DNA of 5,184 nucleotides from Flavobacterium sp. (GTDB lineage: Bacteria; Bacteroidota; Bacteroidia; Flavobacteriales; Flavobacteriaceae). Location: contig JALRGZ010000306.1 of the NCBI GenBank assembly GCA_023253295.1, positions 1 to 5,184 on the forward strand, read 5' to 3'. A model generated the notes under the pieces. It saw only the letters and a program-made list of their open reading frames with translations. It was not told the origin of the DNA and made no database searches. Each line of letters starts with the position of its first letter. Position 1 is the stretch's first letter. Both the position numbers and the translations under genes were made by a program. Shown here piece by piece: positions 4,925-5,184 of the stretch.

Positions 4925-5184
4925 ATGAAAAATACCATATCACAAAGAGTAGCCGACTTTTTAAAAAACTTTCCTCCTTTTAATTTTCTAGACAAGTATG
5001 ATATTCAGCTATTATCTGAAAAAGTGTCTATCATTTACAAAGAAAAAGGAGCTGTCATATTTGAAGAGAATGAAGAAACTCATGACTCTTTTTATGTGGT
5101 ACACAAAGGAGCCATTGAACTGCGTAAAAAAGCCAAAAACGATATTCTGGACATGTGTGACGAAGGTGATATTTTTGGATTACG
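4925..5184 (+). CDS. Cyclic-nucleotide-binding-domain protein, probably DUF294-type signal-transduction nucleotidyltransferase, 3'-truncated
   Basis: The frame opens at ATG 4925 and runs off the right edge after 86 codons. The visible part starts with a helix (ISQRVADFLKNFPPFNFL, 5-22) and leads into a cNMP-binding beta-roll: IIYKEKGAVIFEENEE (36-51), FYVVHKGAIELRKK (56-69) and CDEGDIFGL (78-86). The phosphate-binding cassette would lie beyond the window, so ligand binding cannot be judged. In Bacteroidetes this N-terminus (SQRVADFLKNFPPF) is, as I recall, typical of proteins of about 640 aa with a cNMP domain, paired CBS domains and a DUF294 nucleotidyltransferase region related to the GlnD uridylyltransferase fold. 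A CRP-type regulator is less likely because of the N-terminal helix. The gene lies 103 bases past the terminator, so it should have its own promoter, though I see no convincing box. Confidence 0.8.
   Translation, partial: MKNTISQRVADFLKNFPPFNFLDKYDIQLLSEKVSIIYKEKGAVIFEENEETHDSFYVVHKGAIELRKKAKNDILDMCDEGDIFGL

Overview
The window looks like chromosomal DNA of a flavobacterium (Bacteroidetes, Flavobacterium or a close relative). The grounds are a low-GC, A-rich composition, little sign of Shine-Dalgarno sites before the starts, a TAnnTTTG-type promoter box before murQ, lipoproteins with short Bacteroidetes-style lipoboxes, and protein families typical of that group. Every supported gene is on the + strand, and the window cuts a gene at each end.

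Layout. (1) At 2-748 is the 3' part of a lipoprotein gene with a carboxypeptidase-regulatory-like beta domain. (2) At 749-1048 is a 300-base gap holding a small hairpin, a cluster of inverted repeats that looks like a dispersed non-coding repeat, and a promoter box. (3) murQ (1049-1867), the cell-wall recycling etherase, is followed by a 7-base tandem repeat and a 73-aa two-helix membrane protein (1946-2167). (4) A compact three-gene block follows: a RelB/ParD-like antitoxin (2299-2529), a RelE/ParE-like toxin overlapping it by 16 bases (2514-2816), and a Qnr/McbG-like pentapeptide-repeat protein whose ATG overlaps the toxin stop by one base (2816-3388). (5) Next are a 56-aa membrane miniprotein (3414-3584), a 125-aa lipoprotein (3596-3973), a second 7-base tandem repeat inverted relative to the first, and a TerC-family membrane transporter (4001-4771) ending at a clear intrinsic terminator. 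(6) At 4925-5184 is the start of a cNMP-binding-domain protein, probably of the DUF294 nucleotidyltransferase signalling type, running off the end.

How the genes may work together. The most interesting arrangement is the coupled antitoxin-toxin-pentapeptide block. ParE-type toxins poison DNA gyrase, and Qnr/MfpA/McbG-type pentapeptide-repeat proteins shield gyrase, so the third gene could be a second, target-side protector. This is inference: the toxin could equally be a RelE-type ribonuclease. The rest of the window appears to be ordinary housekeeping and envelope genes: MurNAc-6-phosphate recycling, lipoproteins and metal export. There is no tRNA, rRNA, CRISPR array or intact insertion sequence.
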